Part shown: in pieces, positions 8,132 through 16,597 of the stretch
Layout: each line of letters starts with the position of its first letter
Position numbering within the stretch: position 1 is the first letter of the stretch
IMG/VR virus record: IMGVR_UViG_3300048838_000781
Span: 1-61,225 of that record
DNA: 61,225 bases
Source of the DNA: a virus
Reading direction: 5' to 3' (one strand)
Position numbers and translations under genes: made by a program
The notes under the pieces: model-generated
Databases searched by the model: none
What the model was told of the DNA's origin: nothing
What the model saw: only the letters and a program-made list of their open reading frames with translations

Positions 8132-8339
8132 GGTCCGCCTCCAGCTTCCTGGTCGTGTAGCTCACGCTGACCACGCGCGAGCAGAGGAACTCCCGCTCGC
8201 ACTCGCTGCATTCCGTCTCCTCCGTGGCCTCGCCACCCCCAGCCCACTCCCACGAGTCCCGGTGCTCATAGCCGCAGTAGGGACAGGTGATTTGGTCAGC
8301 TAGGAACACCTCGTCCTTGAAGAATCTCTCCGCGCTCAA
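8124..8339 (-). CDS. zinc-ribbon protein
   Basis: About 71 aa from a TTG at 8339 that overlaps the upstream stop as TTGA; no better start is available. CPYCGYEHRDSWEW and ECSECEREF give two CxxC pairs, a clear zinc ribbon. Proteins of this shape are frequent in tailed phages, with unknown function. Confidence 0.7.
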   Translation of the reverse strand: MSAERFFKDEVFLADQITCPYCGYEHRDSWEWAGGGEATEETECSECEREFLCSRVVSVSYTTRKLEADHA

Positions 8340-8944
8340 GACGCCACCCCCATAGCTCCAGGGATCACGAACCGGTCCGCCGGATCGATCCAGTCCAGGC
8401 CGAGCACGCGGAAAACGTCGGCCTCCTCCGGCGTCGGTACGGCACGCCCGCGCGAGTCGTGAAGGACTCCCTCGTGCGAGTAGCCGCCCTGCGTGATCCG
8501 CTTCCACCGCGCGAGCGCCCCGCGACCGAAGTCAGCCGGGCCGGTTCGATAGAACAGGATCAGACCCCACCGCTCCGGCGTTGTGACGAACAGGTCGACC
8601 TGGACGTGCTGGACGTTGTGGATCAGCTGCCAGTAGCGGCCGTCGTCGCGGATCTCGCGTTGCCGACCGCCGGCGAGGTCACCAGGTCGCAAGGATCGAT
8701 GCGACCGAGCAGCCTCGGCGAGGAGGTTCACGCGATCGACGGACGGGGGTCCGAAGAGCGAGATGGGTCCGGGAGAGGGCCGCTCCTCCCACCTGGGAAT
8801 CGCCACGATCTCGATGTCTCCGATGGCCTGACGGCTCCGGCGGATGGATCCGGCGACCTCGATCCGCTCGCAGTACGGCCGCAGAGACTCGACGATCCCG
8901 ACCGCGATCTCCTTCGCTCGGGCTAGGGGTAGCAGGGTCTTCAC
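8336..8944 (-). CDS. Pol-beta-like nucleotidyltransferase
   Basis: 202 aa from the GTG at 8944 (GTGA overlap). RIEVAGSIRRSRQAIGDIEI is the nucleotidyltransferase signature: GS at 32-33 and the acidic pair D43/E45. A third acidic residue is in HVQVDLFV. This resembles the polymerase-X family palm seen in phage proteins, but without the fingers and thumb needed for a full polymerase. It may add nucleotides to DNA, RNA or a protein. Start choice and family are firm; the substrate is unknown. Confidence 0.8.
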   Translation of the reverse strand: MKTLLPLARAKEIAVGIVESLRPYCERIEVAGSIRRSRQAIGDIEIVAIPRWEERPSPGPISLFGPPSVDRVNLLAEAARSHRSLRPGDLAGGRQREIRDDGRYWQLIHNVQHVQVDLFVTTPERWGLILFYRTGPADFGRGALARWKRITQGGYSHEGVLHDSRGRAVPTPEEADVFRVLGLDWIDPADRFVIPGAMGVAS

Positions 8945-9261
8945 GACTGCACCTCCCCCGGCAGCTGGTCGAGGGTTCCGAGCTCGAGCGAGTAGCCCAT
9001 GTACCGTGCGACCTTCATCCGCTTCGCTTGCAGGCGGTCGAGCTTCTCTTGCTCGGAGCCGAGGCGGACCAAGCCGAGGTCGCCCGCGATGTCGAGTACG
9101 GCGAGGAGGTCCCACACCTCTTCGGAGAGTCGCTGAACGTTGTCGAGGCTCTGACCCGCCATCACCTCATCCGGGCCGAAGCGAGCGGCCTTCGAGCATC
9201 GCTGGGCCACCTCGGCGCACTCCTCGGCGACGAGCCAGAGCACGTATTCCGCGAGCTTCAT
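8941..9261 (-). CDS. MazG-like nucleotide pyrophosphohydrolase
   Basis: 106 aa from the ATG at 9261 (ATGA overlap with the helicase stop). VLWLVAEECAEVAQRCSKAA and RLSEEVWDLLAVLDIAG give the all-alpha NTP pyrophosphatase pattern EExxE...ExxD with magnesium ligands. Such enzymes hydrolyse nucleoside triphosphates to monophosphates; phage versions adjust nucleotide pools or stress signals. Short but complete for the family. Confidence 0.75.
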   Translation of the reverse strand: MKLAEYVLWLVAEECAEVAQRCSKAARFGPDEVMAGQSLDNVQRLSEEVWDLLAVLDIAGDLGLVRLGSEQEKLDRLQAKRMKVARYMGYSLELGTLDQLPGEVQS

Positions 9262-10778
9262 GCCGCCACCTCGCCGTCCTTCACCTCTTCCGAGCCGGCC
9301 GCTCCGCCCACCCACACCAGCTCGTTGCGCGCTCGCGTGATCGCGACGTAGCGGATGTTGCGCTCCTCCCGCCTCCCCTCGCGGAAAGTGTCGGAGAGCA
9401 CGAAGACTCGATCCCACTCGAGACCCTTTGCCTTGTGGACCGAGGAGAACACCACTGCTCTCCCCTCGGCGATGTTCGAGAAGATCTCCTCGACTCGGAC
9501 TTCGAGCTCGCGGACACTCGACGCACCGTCAGCGACCGCCCGCAGAGCGCTCGCCCGGTCCTGGATCTGGTCGATCTTGCTCGCGATCCACTCGACGCTC
9601 CCAGAGAGCTTCGAGGCGCGTGCGATCTCACGCTCCTCCCAGCGCACGAGGCGCTCGAGGAACGCTGGGACGCTGTGGCGCGCCTTGCCGGTCGACAGCG
9701 TCCGGATGAGCTCGCGCAGCTGTGCGGCGATGTCGCGGCCCTCGACTCGCGCCGGGATGCCACGCTTGAGCGCCTTGAGGCAGTACGCGATCAGCGGCGA
9801 GTTGACGCGAGAGAGGACCGCGTCGCCCACCTTGATCGAATCGAGAAGGCGGTGCTCGGGCAGGTGCGTCACGTTGCCGTCATGAGCCTGCTCCGCGGCC
9901 GAGTAGTCCGGCACGATCGCCTTCGCCATCTCGACGATCGACCGGCCGCACCGGTAGGTGGTCGTGAGGCCCAGCTCGATCGCGTTCAGCTCTTCCTTGA
10001 GTCGGTCCAGGCTGCCGGAGTCGGCGCCCCGGAAGCCGTAGATGGCCTGCCGGTCGTCGCCCACGACACAGATGCGCCGGCGGGCGATGCGCTTGGCGAT
10101 CTCGATCTGCGCAGCGTTCATGTCCTGCGCCTCGTCGATCACCACCAGGTCGTATTGCGGGCGAACCCAGTTGTTGGCGACTGGGAGGAACAGCATGTCC
10201 GAGTAGTCGATCCCGGTTGCTGGGCGCTGCTTGGCGAGTTCGACCGCACGGAAGGCGGCAGCCGCTACCGCTTCGACTGTCCAGCCGTAGTCCTTCCACT
10301 CCTCGTCGGGGACACACTCGTACTCCCAGGCGAGCGGGACGAGGTCGGCCGGGTTGGTGACGAGCGGATGGACCTCGCGCGCCAGCGAGTGAAGCTTCGA
10401 GATCAGGCGCAAGATCGTGTCGGGAGTGTCCTCTCCGGCAGCTCGGAGCGAGAGGTCTCGGGAACGCTCCCCACGCTGACGCTCGAGGGAGACGTTCCAG
10501 AAGTTGCGGACGATCCGATACCCGACCGAGTGAAGAGTCTGCGCGATCGCGTCCGGATGGTCGAGGCGCTCCTGGAGCTCCTCGGCGATTCGCTTGTTGA
10601 AGGCGGCGAGGAGGATCTTCTCGCCCCGCGGTGCGTGCCGAATTCCCTCGACGATCGTCGACGTCTTGCCGGGGCCCGCGCGGGCCCGGACGACGAGATT
10701 CGCTGCCACCGCTGGATCCTGCGAGGCAGGCTGAGAGAACCACGCGAAGATCGCGAGCTGCTGTTCGCTCCAGTTCAC
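9258..10778 (-). CDS. UvrD/Rep-like superfamily 1 DNA helicase
   Basis: 506 aa. Walker A ARAGPGKTS (32-40), Walker B VIDEAQD (213-219), motif III GDDRQAIYGFRGA, motif IV TTYRCGRS, motif V SSVHKAKGLEWDRVFVL and motif VI YVAITRARNEL are all present and in order. It is an ATP-driven 3'-5' helicase-type protein. Phage versions of this length act in replication or recombination, alongside the SSB, Sak4-like ATPase and nuclease encoded upstream in the same operon. Coupled to both neighbours by 4-bp overlaps. Confidence 0.93.
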   Translation of the reverse strand: MNWSEQQLAIFAWFSQPASQDPAVAANLVVRARAGPGKTSTIVEGIRHAPRGEKILLAAFNKRIAEELQERLDHPDAIAQTLHSVGYRIVRNFWNVSLERQRGERSRDLSLRAAGEDTPDTILRLISKLHSLAREVHPLVTNPADLVPLAWEYECVPDEEWKDYGWTVEAVAAAAFRAVELAKQRPATGIDYSDMLFLPVANNWVRPQYDLVVIDEAQDMNAAQIEIAKRIARRRICVVGDDRQAIYGFRGADSGSLDRLKEELNAIELGLTTTYRCGRSIVEMAKAIVPDYSAAEQAHDGNVTHLPEHRLLDSIKVGDAVLSRVNSPLIAYCLKALKRGIPARVEGRDIAAQLRELIRTLSTGKARHSVPAFLERLVRWEEREIARASKLSGSVEWIASKIDQIQDRASALRAVADGASSVRELEVRVEEIFSNIAEGRAVVFSSVHKAKGLEWDRVFVLSDTFREGRREERNIRYVAITRARNELVWVGGAAGSEEVKDGEVAA

Positions 10779-11068
10779 AGGGCACCTCGATTCTCTGGCT
10801 TCGAGAGCGGGTCAGGGTTCTTGCTGGCCGAAGCAATCAGCTGCCCGTGAGCGACCTTGATCCGGATCCTGCGGCCGTCACGGCTCCAGATGCACTTCGA
10901 CCCGTCCTCGAACACACCGGCGCCTGCTTTTCTGTCGATCCGGTCGACCCCAAGCACGACGGCCTGAATACCGGTGAACGATCGCTGGATGGTCGCAATG
11001 TTGGCCTCAGTCAGGGCTTCAAAGCGCACCGGAACCGGCAGGTCTTCGATCTCTGGCTTCTCGTTCAC
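10775..11068 (-). CDS. hypothetical early protein
   Basis: 97 aa; ATGA overlaps at both ends place it firmly in the operon, directly before the helicase gene. No domain recognised; the middle is beta-rich (AVVLGVDRIDRK). Confidence 0.65.
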   Translation of the reverse strand: MNEKPEIEDLPVPVRFEALTEANIATIQRSFTGIQAVVLGVDRIDRKAGAGVFEDGSKCIWSRDGRRIRIKVAHGQLIASASKNPDPLSKPENRGAL

Positions 11069-11508
11069 CAGACACCTCCGTCGTCGTCATCGTCGATCGC
11101 CAGCTCAGCGACGGGAGCCTCAGAGCGGTTGAGATTGACCTTCTGGGTGACGTACAGCACCTGGAAGGGGCCGAGCATCTTGGCCTGGACCCACTCGCGC
11201 ACCTTGGCGGGAGACAGCTCGTGCGGCGAGTGGATGAGGTCCACGCGCACGTCGCTTTCCCAATCCCTACCTGGGTGCTTGATGACGACGGCGTAGGTGT
11301 ACGCCGCGTCGACGATCAGTCCTGTCGGCTCCTCCTGGATGACTTCTCCATCGTGGAGGAGTTCAGCCGACTCCGGTTCTTCGGTGCCATCCCACTCGTC
11401 GCCCCAGTGCGCTTTTCCGAAGGCCTTCCAAAGCTCGATGGCGTGTCCGAACGAGCGAGCCTCGACGATCCAATCTTGGGCGTCGAAGCGAACCCTGTAG
11501 ACCTTCAC
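11065..11508 (-). CDS. hypothetical early protein
   Basis: 147 aa from the GTG at 11508, GTGA-coupled to the gene upstream. The first residues VKVYRVRFDAQDWIVEARSF look like a small alpha/beta domain. The end is very acidic (five Asp in a row near the C-terminus). No family recognised. Confidence 0.7.
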   Translation of the reverse strand: MKVYRVRFDAQDWIVEARSFGHAIELWKAFGKAHWGDEWDGTEEPESAELLHDGEVIQEEPTGLIVDAAYTYAVVIKHPGRDWESDVRVDLIHSPHELSPAKVREWVQAKMLGPFQVLYVTQKVNLNRSEAPVAELAIDDDDDGGVW

Positions 11509-12056
11509 TGGACACCTCCAGCCACCGGCCACCAGGTGATCGCCTTCTTGCCGCTCTCCGAGCACTCGCGGATGTCGCCGCGCTTCGCCACGCCGCGCGC
11601 CTCGAGCACACTCATCCGCTTGGCGACCATGTAGCGGTCCTCGTTGATCGCGGCGGCGAGCTCGCGGCTGGTCAGGCCGGGACGGCGCGACAGGCCGGCG
11701 GCGATGCGTTCGAGCTCGCCTTGGAGCTGGCCGGTGGCGACAACGTCGACCGCGGCTGCGTGCGAGGTCTCGGGATCGACGCGACGGGAAAGGTGCGATC
11801 CGGTGACGGGGTCGTAGGGGATTCCGAGCTGAGTCATGCGAGTCTCCAGGTGTTGGGCAACATCGGCATAGCCGGGCGTGGTTCGCAGGGTCGAAGCAAC
11901 GGCGCGGAGCCATCGAGGAGTCGGTCCTCGCGAGACTCCACCGCGCCGCTCCTTCCACGCCGCGAGGCGGCAGCGATCGGAGCAGTACAGGCGTTCCGGC
12001 CGGCCTTCTGTGATTGGCGCGCCGCAGTGAGCGCACGATCGCGTGAGCGCAGACAT
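11505..12056 (-). CDS. zinc-finger plus winged-helix DNA-binding protein
   Basis: 183 aa from the ATG at 12056 with a GGTGAG site upstream. The N-terminus SCAHCGAP...RLYCSDRCRL is a four-Cys zinc finger of the MYM/FCS kind. A short RRVDPETSHAAA motif, common in phage regulators, leads to a winged helix (about 115-175: LTSRELAAAINEDRYMVAKR). Likely a DNA-binding regulator or accessory factor. An unusual tandem GGAACGG repeat lies just upstream (12080-12096). Confidence 0.7.
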   Translation of the reverse strand: MSALTRSCAHCGAPITEGRPERLYCSDRCRLAAWKERRGGVSRGPTPRWLRAVASTLRTTPGYADVAQHLETRMTQLGIPYDPVTGSHLSRRVDPETSHAAAVDVVATGQLQGELERIAAGLSRRPGLTSRELAAAINEDRYMVAKRMSVLEARGVAKRGDIRECSESGKKAITWWPVAGGVQ

Positions 12057-12060
12057 GGAC

Positions 12061-12282
12061 TCACCACGATCCCGCCGATGGAACGGATCGGAACGGATCG
12101 AAACCCAGGCGCAGGCCGGAAGCGACTGGACCGCCGAAGGTCTCGGTGTAGAGCGAGCCTCCGACTCGATGTGTTGGGACGGACTGGGCCTCCTGTGCGC
12201 TGTGGTTGCTGTGACGCACGCCACCACCGAGAGCGTCAGCGCTCACCGACTCGGTCCGGCCTTGGTGGGTGCGGAGAGACAT
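12061..12282 (-). CDS. possible small early protein
   Basis: 73 aa. Its ATG at 12282 overlaps the stop of the upstream gene as ATGA and it ends 4 bp before the next start, fitting the operon tiling. The composition is not convincing (many Ser, Gly and Arg), and no domain is seen. If it is not a gene, this is a 225-bp spacer with a 17-bp repeat. Confidence 0.35.
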   Translation of the reverse strand: MSLRTHQGRTESVSADALGGGVRHSNHSAQEAQSVPTHRVGGSLYTETFGGPVASGLRLGFDPFRSVPSAGSW

Positions 12283-13028
12283 CAGGCGAAGACCTCGACC
12301 GGAAGCTCGAGGCTCTTGATCTGTTCGCGCAGCCACGTGGCGACGCGATCGCGGGCCTGGATCTTCCAGGCGCCGCCGTCGGCCTCGAACAGCGCGACTT
12401 GGATCTCCTCCTCGTCGCCGCGGATCCGGAGCACGAAGGGCGAGAGCGGCTGCTCGATCTCGGCGAAGGTGCGGTAGGGCGCGAGGTAGTACACGCGCTT
12501 TACCAGGTCACGCGCCTTGGTCGCGGCTCCGCGCTGGACCGAGACCTCCTGCTGGACGCCATCGTCGCCGACTGTGCGCGTCGTGCCCGAGGTCACGGTC
12601 GAGACCAGCTTGACCGCGTCGTGCTGATCGTTTCCGTCGGGATCCGGGCCCGTGCTCGGAACGAACCGGGACATGAGCATGATCTGCATGTCCTCGCGCT
12701 CGACATACCGATCGAGCACAACGGTGGGGATTTCTGCCGACGCGGTGAGCACGCACTCGCGCTGGCGGTGGCGGCCGACGAGCGGCCCGATCACGCGAAC
12801 CGAGGTCGGGCTCTCGACGAGGACGGCGACCTTGCCCAGTTCGAGGCCGTCGCGATTGGCCTGGAGGTAGTCGACCAACGAGGTCAGCGTCTTGACCTCG
12901 ATCGGCTTGGCGGTCGGCTCTGCCGGGGGAAGGTAGACGGTCTGGGTGAACAGGCCGTCGCTTGTCACGTCGACGATCTCCTCGGCGTGGGCGGTCTTGC
13001 GGATGTACTCGAGCGCTTCCTTGAGCAC
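12282..13028 (-). CDS. conserved phage protein of replication/recombination module
   Basis: 248 aa. MLKEALEYIRKTAH, TLTSLVDYLQANRD, RTVGDDGVQQEVSVQRG and APYRTFAEIEQPLSPFVLRI match my memory of a protein family common in Firmicutes phages beside SSB and recombination genes, of unknown function. The end (ALFEADGGAWKIQARDRVAT) is also typical. It lies 2 bp from the next gene of the same operon. Family recollection is moderate; no activity can be assigned. Confidence 0.7.
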   Translation of the reverse strand: MLKEALEYIRKTAHAEEIVDVTSDGLFTQTVYLPPAEPTAKPIEVKTLTSLVDYLQANRDGLELGKVAVLVESPTSVRVIGPLVGRHRQRECVLTASAEIPTVVLDRYVEREDMQIMLMSRFVPSTGPDPDGNDQHDAVKLVSTVTSGTTRTVGDDGVQQEVSVQRGAATKARDLVKRVYYLAPYRTFAEIEQPLSPFVLRIRGDEEEIQVALFEADGGAWKIQARDRVATWLREQIKSLELPVEVFA

Positions 13029-13030
13029 GA

Positions 13031-13396
13031 TCAGGCTCCTTTCCGGTCGGTGATCGAGACCGGCTTCGTGGCTTCCAGACGCGGCTCGTCGTCGAGGCGC
13101 ATCTGCTTGGGGTTGTACTCACCGACCCGGAACGAGTCGGGACCGCGGCGCTCGACGAACAGGACGGTCTGGACCTCCTCCCGGTGGCGAGGCTTGGTGT
13201 CGACCGTGAACCCGACGCCGATCTGCGTCCGGTCCTTGCTGGGCTCGAGCACGACTACCACCTGGATCTTCCGAGGCTTGTGGTCGGTGTTCGGGTCGTC
13301 GATGTTGGTGAGGATCTCTTGGAGCGCCTGGCAGAAGCGCTCTCGAAGCGCTCCTCCAGCCAGCTCGTCGAGGCTCACGTCGTTCACGTTCTGCAT
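13031..13396 (-). CDS. conserved phage protein, 'replication terminator' type
   Basis: 121 aa. LDELAGGALRERFCQALQEI and then NIDDPNTDHKPRKIQVVVVL match a small family in Firmicutes phages, often labelled replication terminator protein without proof. It pairs with the gene at 12282-13028, as in those phages. Upstream (13397-13627) is a 231-bp spacer with no convincing gene, which may hold an internal promoter. Confidence 0.7.
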   Translation of the reverse strand: MQNVNDVSLDELAGGALRERFCQALQEILTNIDDPNTDHKPRKIQVVVVLEPSKDRTQIGVGFTVDTKPRHREEVQTVLFVERRGPDSFRVGEYNPKQMRLDDEPRLEATKPVSITDRKGA

Positions 13397-13627
13397 GGTT
13401 CCTCCGTGGTGGTTTGGCTTGCCTCATCAGCGCGGCGGGAGCCACCCGGTCGCGAACCGCCTCGATCGACTTCTCCGAGAGCGGTTTCGGCACTCGATGC
13501 GCGGCGATCGTCCGTTCTGCTCGCCGCGCCGGTGTCGAGGTTGTTGGGCCGTTCCAGGTTTCGAACGGGAGCGGAATTGCCTCGTGTCGCTAGAAGACGG
13601 AAACTCCAGGACGGCCCAAACTCATAG

Positions 13628-14191
13628 CTAGAACGGAATGTCCCCGTCATCGTGCGGAGGAGCCGATCCGCCACCGCCGCCCTGGGGGCCGCGAGACGGG
13701 GCCGGGGCCTGGTCGCCCTGCGGCGCGAGGTTGAACGCGGGATCGGTCAGGCGGCGATCGAACAGAGCGTTCAGCCGGCGAGCCTTGTCGCCGTCGGCGT
13801 CGAGAGGAACGTTGGAGCGAGGCGGGAGCATCAGGTCCCAGTCCTCCCGCGCCTCACCGGTATCTCGGTTGGGGGTGTGCTTGCACTGGACCTTGACGTA
13901 CGCGCCGATCATGTCGGGCTCGAGAGTGGCGAAGTCCGTGCCGTTCCAGCCGGCGTAGCGGAGCTTCTTGAGGATGAAGTCGAGGCTGCGATCGTCGTTG
14001 ACGACCAGGTTGATGAACCGGGTCGGGGTCTGGTCCGTCGCGTAGAAGTCCGCAGCGGAACCCCACGGGTCGGCAAGCTCGCCAAGGATCCGGACCTTGA
14101 GAGTGATCATGTCCTTGCCGCTCTGCGACTCGCGGAATCCGAGTTCTTCGACTTCGGCGGAGTAGTATCCGGCGGAAAGTTGGGGTCGCAT
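13628..14191 (-). CDS. ssb: single-stranded DNA-binding protein (SSB-like, DUF669 type)
   Basis: 187 aa. An OB-like N-terminal domain (to about 130) is followed by a Pro/Gly-rich disordered linker and the acidic tip DDGDIPF at residues 181-187, the same tail that bacterial SSB uses to recruit partner proteins. It would coat ssDNA during phage replication and recombination. It lies 53 bp from the Sak4-like ATPase, a usual pairing in phages that use a RecA-like annealing ATPase. Confidence 0.85.
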   Translation of the reverse strand: MRPQLSAGYYSAEVEELGFRESQSGKDMITLKVRILGELADPWGSAADFYATDQTPTRFINLVVNDDRSLDFILKKLRYAGWNGTDFATLEPDMIGAYVKVQCKHTPNRDTGEAREDWDLMLPPRSNVPLDADGDKARRLNALFDRRLTDPAFNLAPQGDQAPAPSRGPQGGGGGSAPPHDDGDIPF

Positions 14192-14244
14192 CGTTTCATT
14201 TCCTTCCTGTGTTTCGTGTCGTGTGTCGGTCTGCTGGTGTCAGA

Positions 14245-15129
14245 TCAAGCTGCGGTCTCGGTGTCGGTCGTCTCCTCCTTCGGCCCTTCGGCGGGACGGT
14301 TGGCAGCCCGAGCGGACTTGATGGCACCCGAGAGGTTGGCCCAGGCCTCCGCCCCGCTCGAACCCATCGGAACGGTGGCAGGAAGACCCACGCGGTTCTT
14401 CGCGTCGTATGCGGCATGGCGCTCGGTGTAGAGGACTCGATCGCGGCCCCCCTTACCCTTGACCTTGTTGGCGCCCGGTTCCTTGCTGACGGCTGTCACG
14501 TAGTTGGCGAACAGGCACATGTCCGACCAGCGGAGAGTCAGACCCCAGATTTCCTTGCTCATGTCGGCCTCGAACCGGTCGTAGTCCGAGCCTTCCGGGT
14601 TGTTGAACGTCCGAATCTTGGTGTGGGTCAAACCGATGATCGCCATGCGACGACGCGACCGAATCTCGTCGAGTAGGGTGATGAGTTCGCGCCACTCGTT
14701 TGCCGCCACGGCTTGGCCCTTGCCGTAGCTCATGAACTTCTCGTGGTCGTCTTCGAAGAAGACCCGCCGGGTGTGCTCGATGCAGAGCTTCTCCAGCCCG
14801 TTCAGGGTGTCGATCGCGAGCGTTCTGAAACTGTGTTCATTGTTGAGGAGCGCCTCGAGCATGCCCTTGGCATCGAGCCAGGTCTTGGCTTCGGGAAAGT
14901 GCGGTGTGTCGCTCAACCGACCGGCGTCGATCAGTGTCTCGAGCCCGGTCTCTCCGCGGCTCTGCAAGAAAACCACTCCCGGCGCGTTCGCGGCGAGACT
15001 GGTCTTGCCCACTCCCTCTGTGCCATGCACGATGACCCGGCTCGGCAGGCCGGAGCCGGTCGATCGAATCGAGGCGAGGAAGTCCATCGAGACAGCGCTT
15101 GGGCCGCGGCGGTTTGGGTTCAGATTCAT
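14245..15129 (-). CDS. RecA-like recombination ATPase (Sak4-like, AAA_24)
   Basis: 294 aa. Walker A HGTEGVGKT (35-43) and the Walker B-like LAIDTLNG. The segments WRELITLLDEI and AIIGLTHTKIRTF fit the minimal RecA-core family that includes Sak4 single-strand annealing proteins. With the SSB downstream and the nuclease upstream it makes a recombination module. A C-terminal Thr/Glu-rich tail is probably disordered. Confidence 0.85.
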   Translation of the reverse strand: MNLNPNRRGPSAVSMDFLASIRSTGSGLPSRVIVHGTEGVGKTSLAANAPGVVFLQSRGETGLETLIDAGRLSDTPHFPEAKTWLDAKGMLEALLNNEHSFRTLAIDTLNGLEKLCIEHTRRVFFEDDHEKFMSYGKGQAVAANEWRELITLLDEIRSRRRMAIIGLTHTKIRTFNNPEGSDYDRFEADMSKEIWGLTLRWSDMCLFANYVTAVSKEPGANKVKGKGGRDRVLYTERHAAYDAKNRVGLPATVPMGSSGAEAWANLSGAIKSARAANRPAEGPKEETTDTETAA

Positions 15130-15156
15130 CGTCTTGTTCCTCCGTTGTGGTTCAGG

Positions 15157-16329
15157 TCAGGCGGCTTCGTCTTGGTGCTGCTGAGAGATGGCAAGGGACT
15201 CGTGCGCGTACCAGGCTTCGAGGGCCTTGTGCATCACGTGTCCGAAGAACAGGTTCTCGTCGCGGTCGTCGCGGCGCTGGATGCCCAGCTCGTAGCGGTA
15301 GAAGTGCTGGCGGCGGCAGGTCAACCACGTCTTGAGCCGGCTGTTCGTCAGCACGTCGCGGCCACCGCTCGCGCTCGACAGGCCTTCGAGCTCGGGATGC
15401 ACGTCCGCGCGCTTCTGCCACTTATCGCTGTCCGGCGTGTCGTACCCCGAGCAGATCCCGAGGTAGGCGCAGGGCCGGCCGTACTTCATGCACGCGTCGG
15501 GATTGCGCAGGTGGCGGCCATGGTGCCGCGCCTCGCGCATCTCGGTCGCCGCGTCCCACAGCTCGCGGGCGTACTCGACGAGGTCGTGATCCGGCCGCGG
15601 CACTTCGCGACGCTGGAAGTAGGAGCCGAGGTTCTCCCGAATGTCGGCCGAGAGGCGGTAGCCGTACAGCTCGGGACACTCGACGAGCTGGGTCCCGCGC
15701 AAGACTCGATCGAAGGTCTGAGCCGAGACGACCGCGCCGAAGTACCGGCCTGACCCGACGATCTCGAGCCCTTCCTTCTTGCTCAGCTTCCGCGGCTTGA
15801 TCGAGGGCTTGCGGATCACGTCGTAGACGCAGCCGTCGAGCTTGCAGCCGAGCTGCCAGGCCAGGAGCAGGTACTTCGACACCTGCGAGGAGAGCTGCGC
15901 CTGCTGCCAGTAGGGCGCGTCCGCAGCCTCGATCGAGTCGCCAGTCGATTTGTGCTCAACCAGCATCTTCCGTCCGGTTTCGCTGTGCACGACGATCGCG
16001 TCGAGCTTGCCGGCGGACGAAAACGTCCTGCTCGGCTTGCCGGTTTCGGGGTTCACGAGCTGCACGTGGGCCAACTGCTCCACCGCCAGGGTGCGCCACG
16101 GCTCCTTTCCCCACCGAAGCTCGTATCCGGTCATGAGCGCCCTGACCTTGACCGCGATCAGCGCGTCTTCCGGAGTCGTAGCAGGGCATGCCTCGGCGAT
16201 TGCCTGGGATGCCGCGAAAAGGCGCCCGATGCGCGGATTCCCGAAGGCGGGCCGCTCGGCTGCCGGGGAGACAGCCGAGGCGGGGTCTTGGGTCTTTACG
16301 CTGTGTGCGAGCGATGAGGTGGGCATCAC
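15157..16329 (-). CDS. RecB-like PD-(D/E)XK nuclease with circularly permuted motifs
   Basis: 390 aa. The nuclease core is central: GKLDAIVV (Asp110) and LVEHKST (Glu125, Lys127). The Cys trio C280, C287 and C293 (NPDACMKYGRPCAYLGIC) fits the Fe-S cluster of the AddB/Cas4 branch. What is odd is that the motifs normally at the N-terminus, SRLKTWLTC (fourth Cys, C338) with YRYELGIQ and the motif I block FGHVMHKALEAWY, are at the C-terminus (330-374). The N-terminus instead begins with unrelated residues and joins at ALIAVKVRALMTGYELRW, which normally follows the HKALE block. All four Cys and the active-site residues are therefore present in permuted order. Likely processes DNA ends for the Sak4-like protein. 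Confidence 0.85.
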   Translation of the reverse strand: MMPTSSLAHSVKTQDPASAVSPAAERPAFGNPRIGRLFAASQAIAEACPATTPEDALIAVKVRALMTGYELRWGKEPWRTLAVEQLAHVQLVNPETGKPSRTFSSAGKLDAIVVHSETGRKMLVEHKSTGDSIEAADAPYWQQAQLSSQVSKYLLLAWQLGCKLDGCVYDVIRKPSIKPRKLSKKEGLEIVGSGRYFGAVVSAQTFDRVLRGTQLVECPELYGYRLSADIRENLGSYFQRREVPRPDHDLVEYARELWDAATEMREARHHGRHLRNPDACMKYGRPCAYLGICSGYDTPDSDKWQKRADVHPELEGLSSASGGRDVLTNSRLKTWLTCRRQHFYRYELGIQRRDDRDENLFFGHVMHKALEAWYAHESLAISQQHQDEAA

Positions 16330-16351
16330 GGTGGGGCTCTCAGTGGTGGTC

Positions 16352-16597
16352 TCAGCTATGAAGTCGCTGAGCAGACCGGCGGGATCCGATCGAGACGAGC
16401 GAAGGCGGCTCGACCGGGGTCTTGATCACGAGCTGGTTCGGGTGGCTGAGGAAGAAGGCGAGCTGATCCAGGCACGGCTGGCACATGTCGCGAGCCGGTT
16501 CGGAGCCGCGGCCGTGGACGGTGAGCACCAGGCGCCGAAGCTCGACGTCGGACTCGGCGCCGCAGCGATCGCAGACGTGGACGGTGCGAGTGCTCAT
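16352..16597 (-). CDS. small zinc-finger protein
   Basis: 81 aa. VCDRCGAES and MCQPCLDQL form two CxxC pairs flanking a short strand-rich region, a treble-clef or ribbon type zinc site. ATGA overlap with the gene upstream; 22 bp from the nuclease gene. Function unknown. Confidence 0.7.
   Translation of the reverse strand: MSTRTVHVCDRCGAESDVELRRLVLTVHGRGSEPARDMCQPCLDQLAFFLSHPNQLVIKTPVEPPSLVSIGSRRSAQRLHS

Noticed and set aside
8844-10850. 668-aa open frame on the plus strand
   Set aside because: It lies antisense to the well-supported helicase and nucleotidyltransferase genes and has the Arg/Pro/Asp-rich composition of GC-rich shadow frames.
13119-13493. Possible small gene starting MPKPLSEKSIEAVRDRV in the spacer before the 121-aa gene
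   Set aside because: The frame overlaps the real gene by about 280 bp before stopping, and the only good-looking part is the first 17 residues.
11721-13631. 636-aa open frame on the plus strand
   Set aside because: Antisense to four coupled minus-strand genes; no domain, low-complexity composition.
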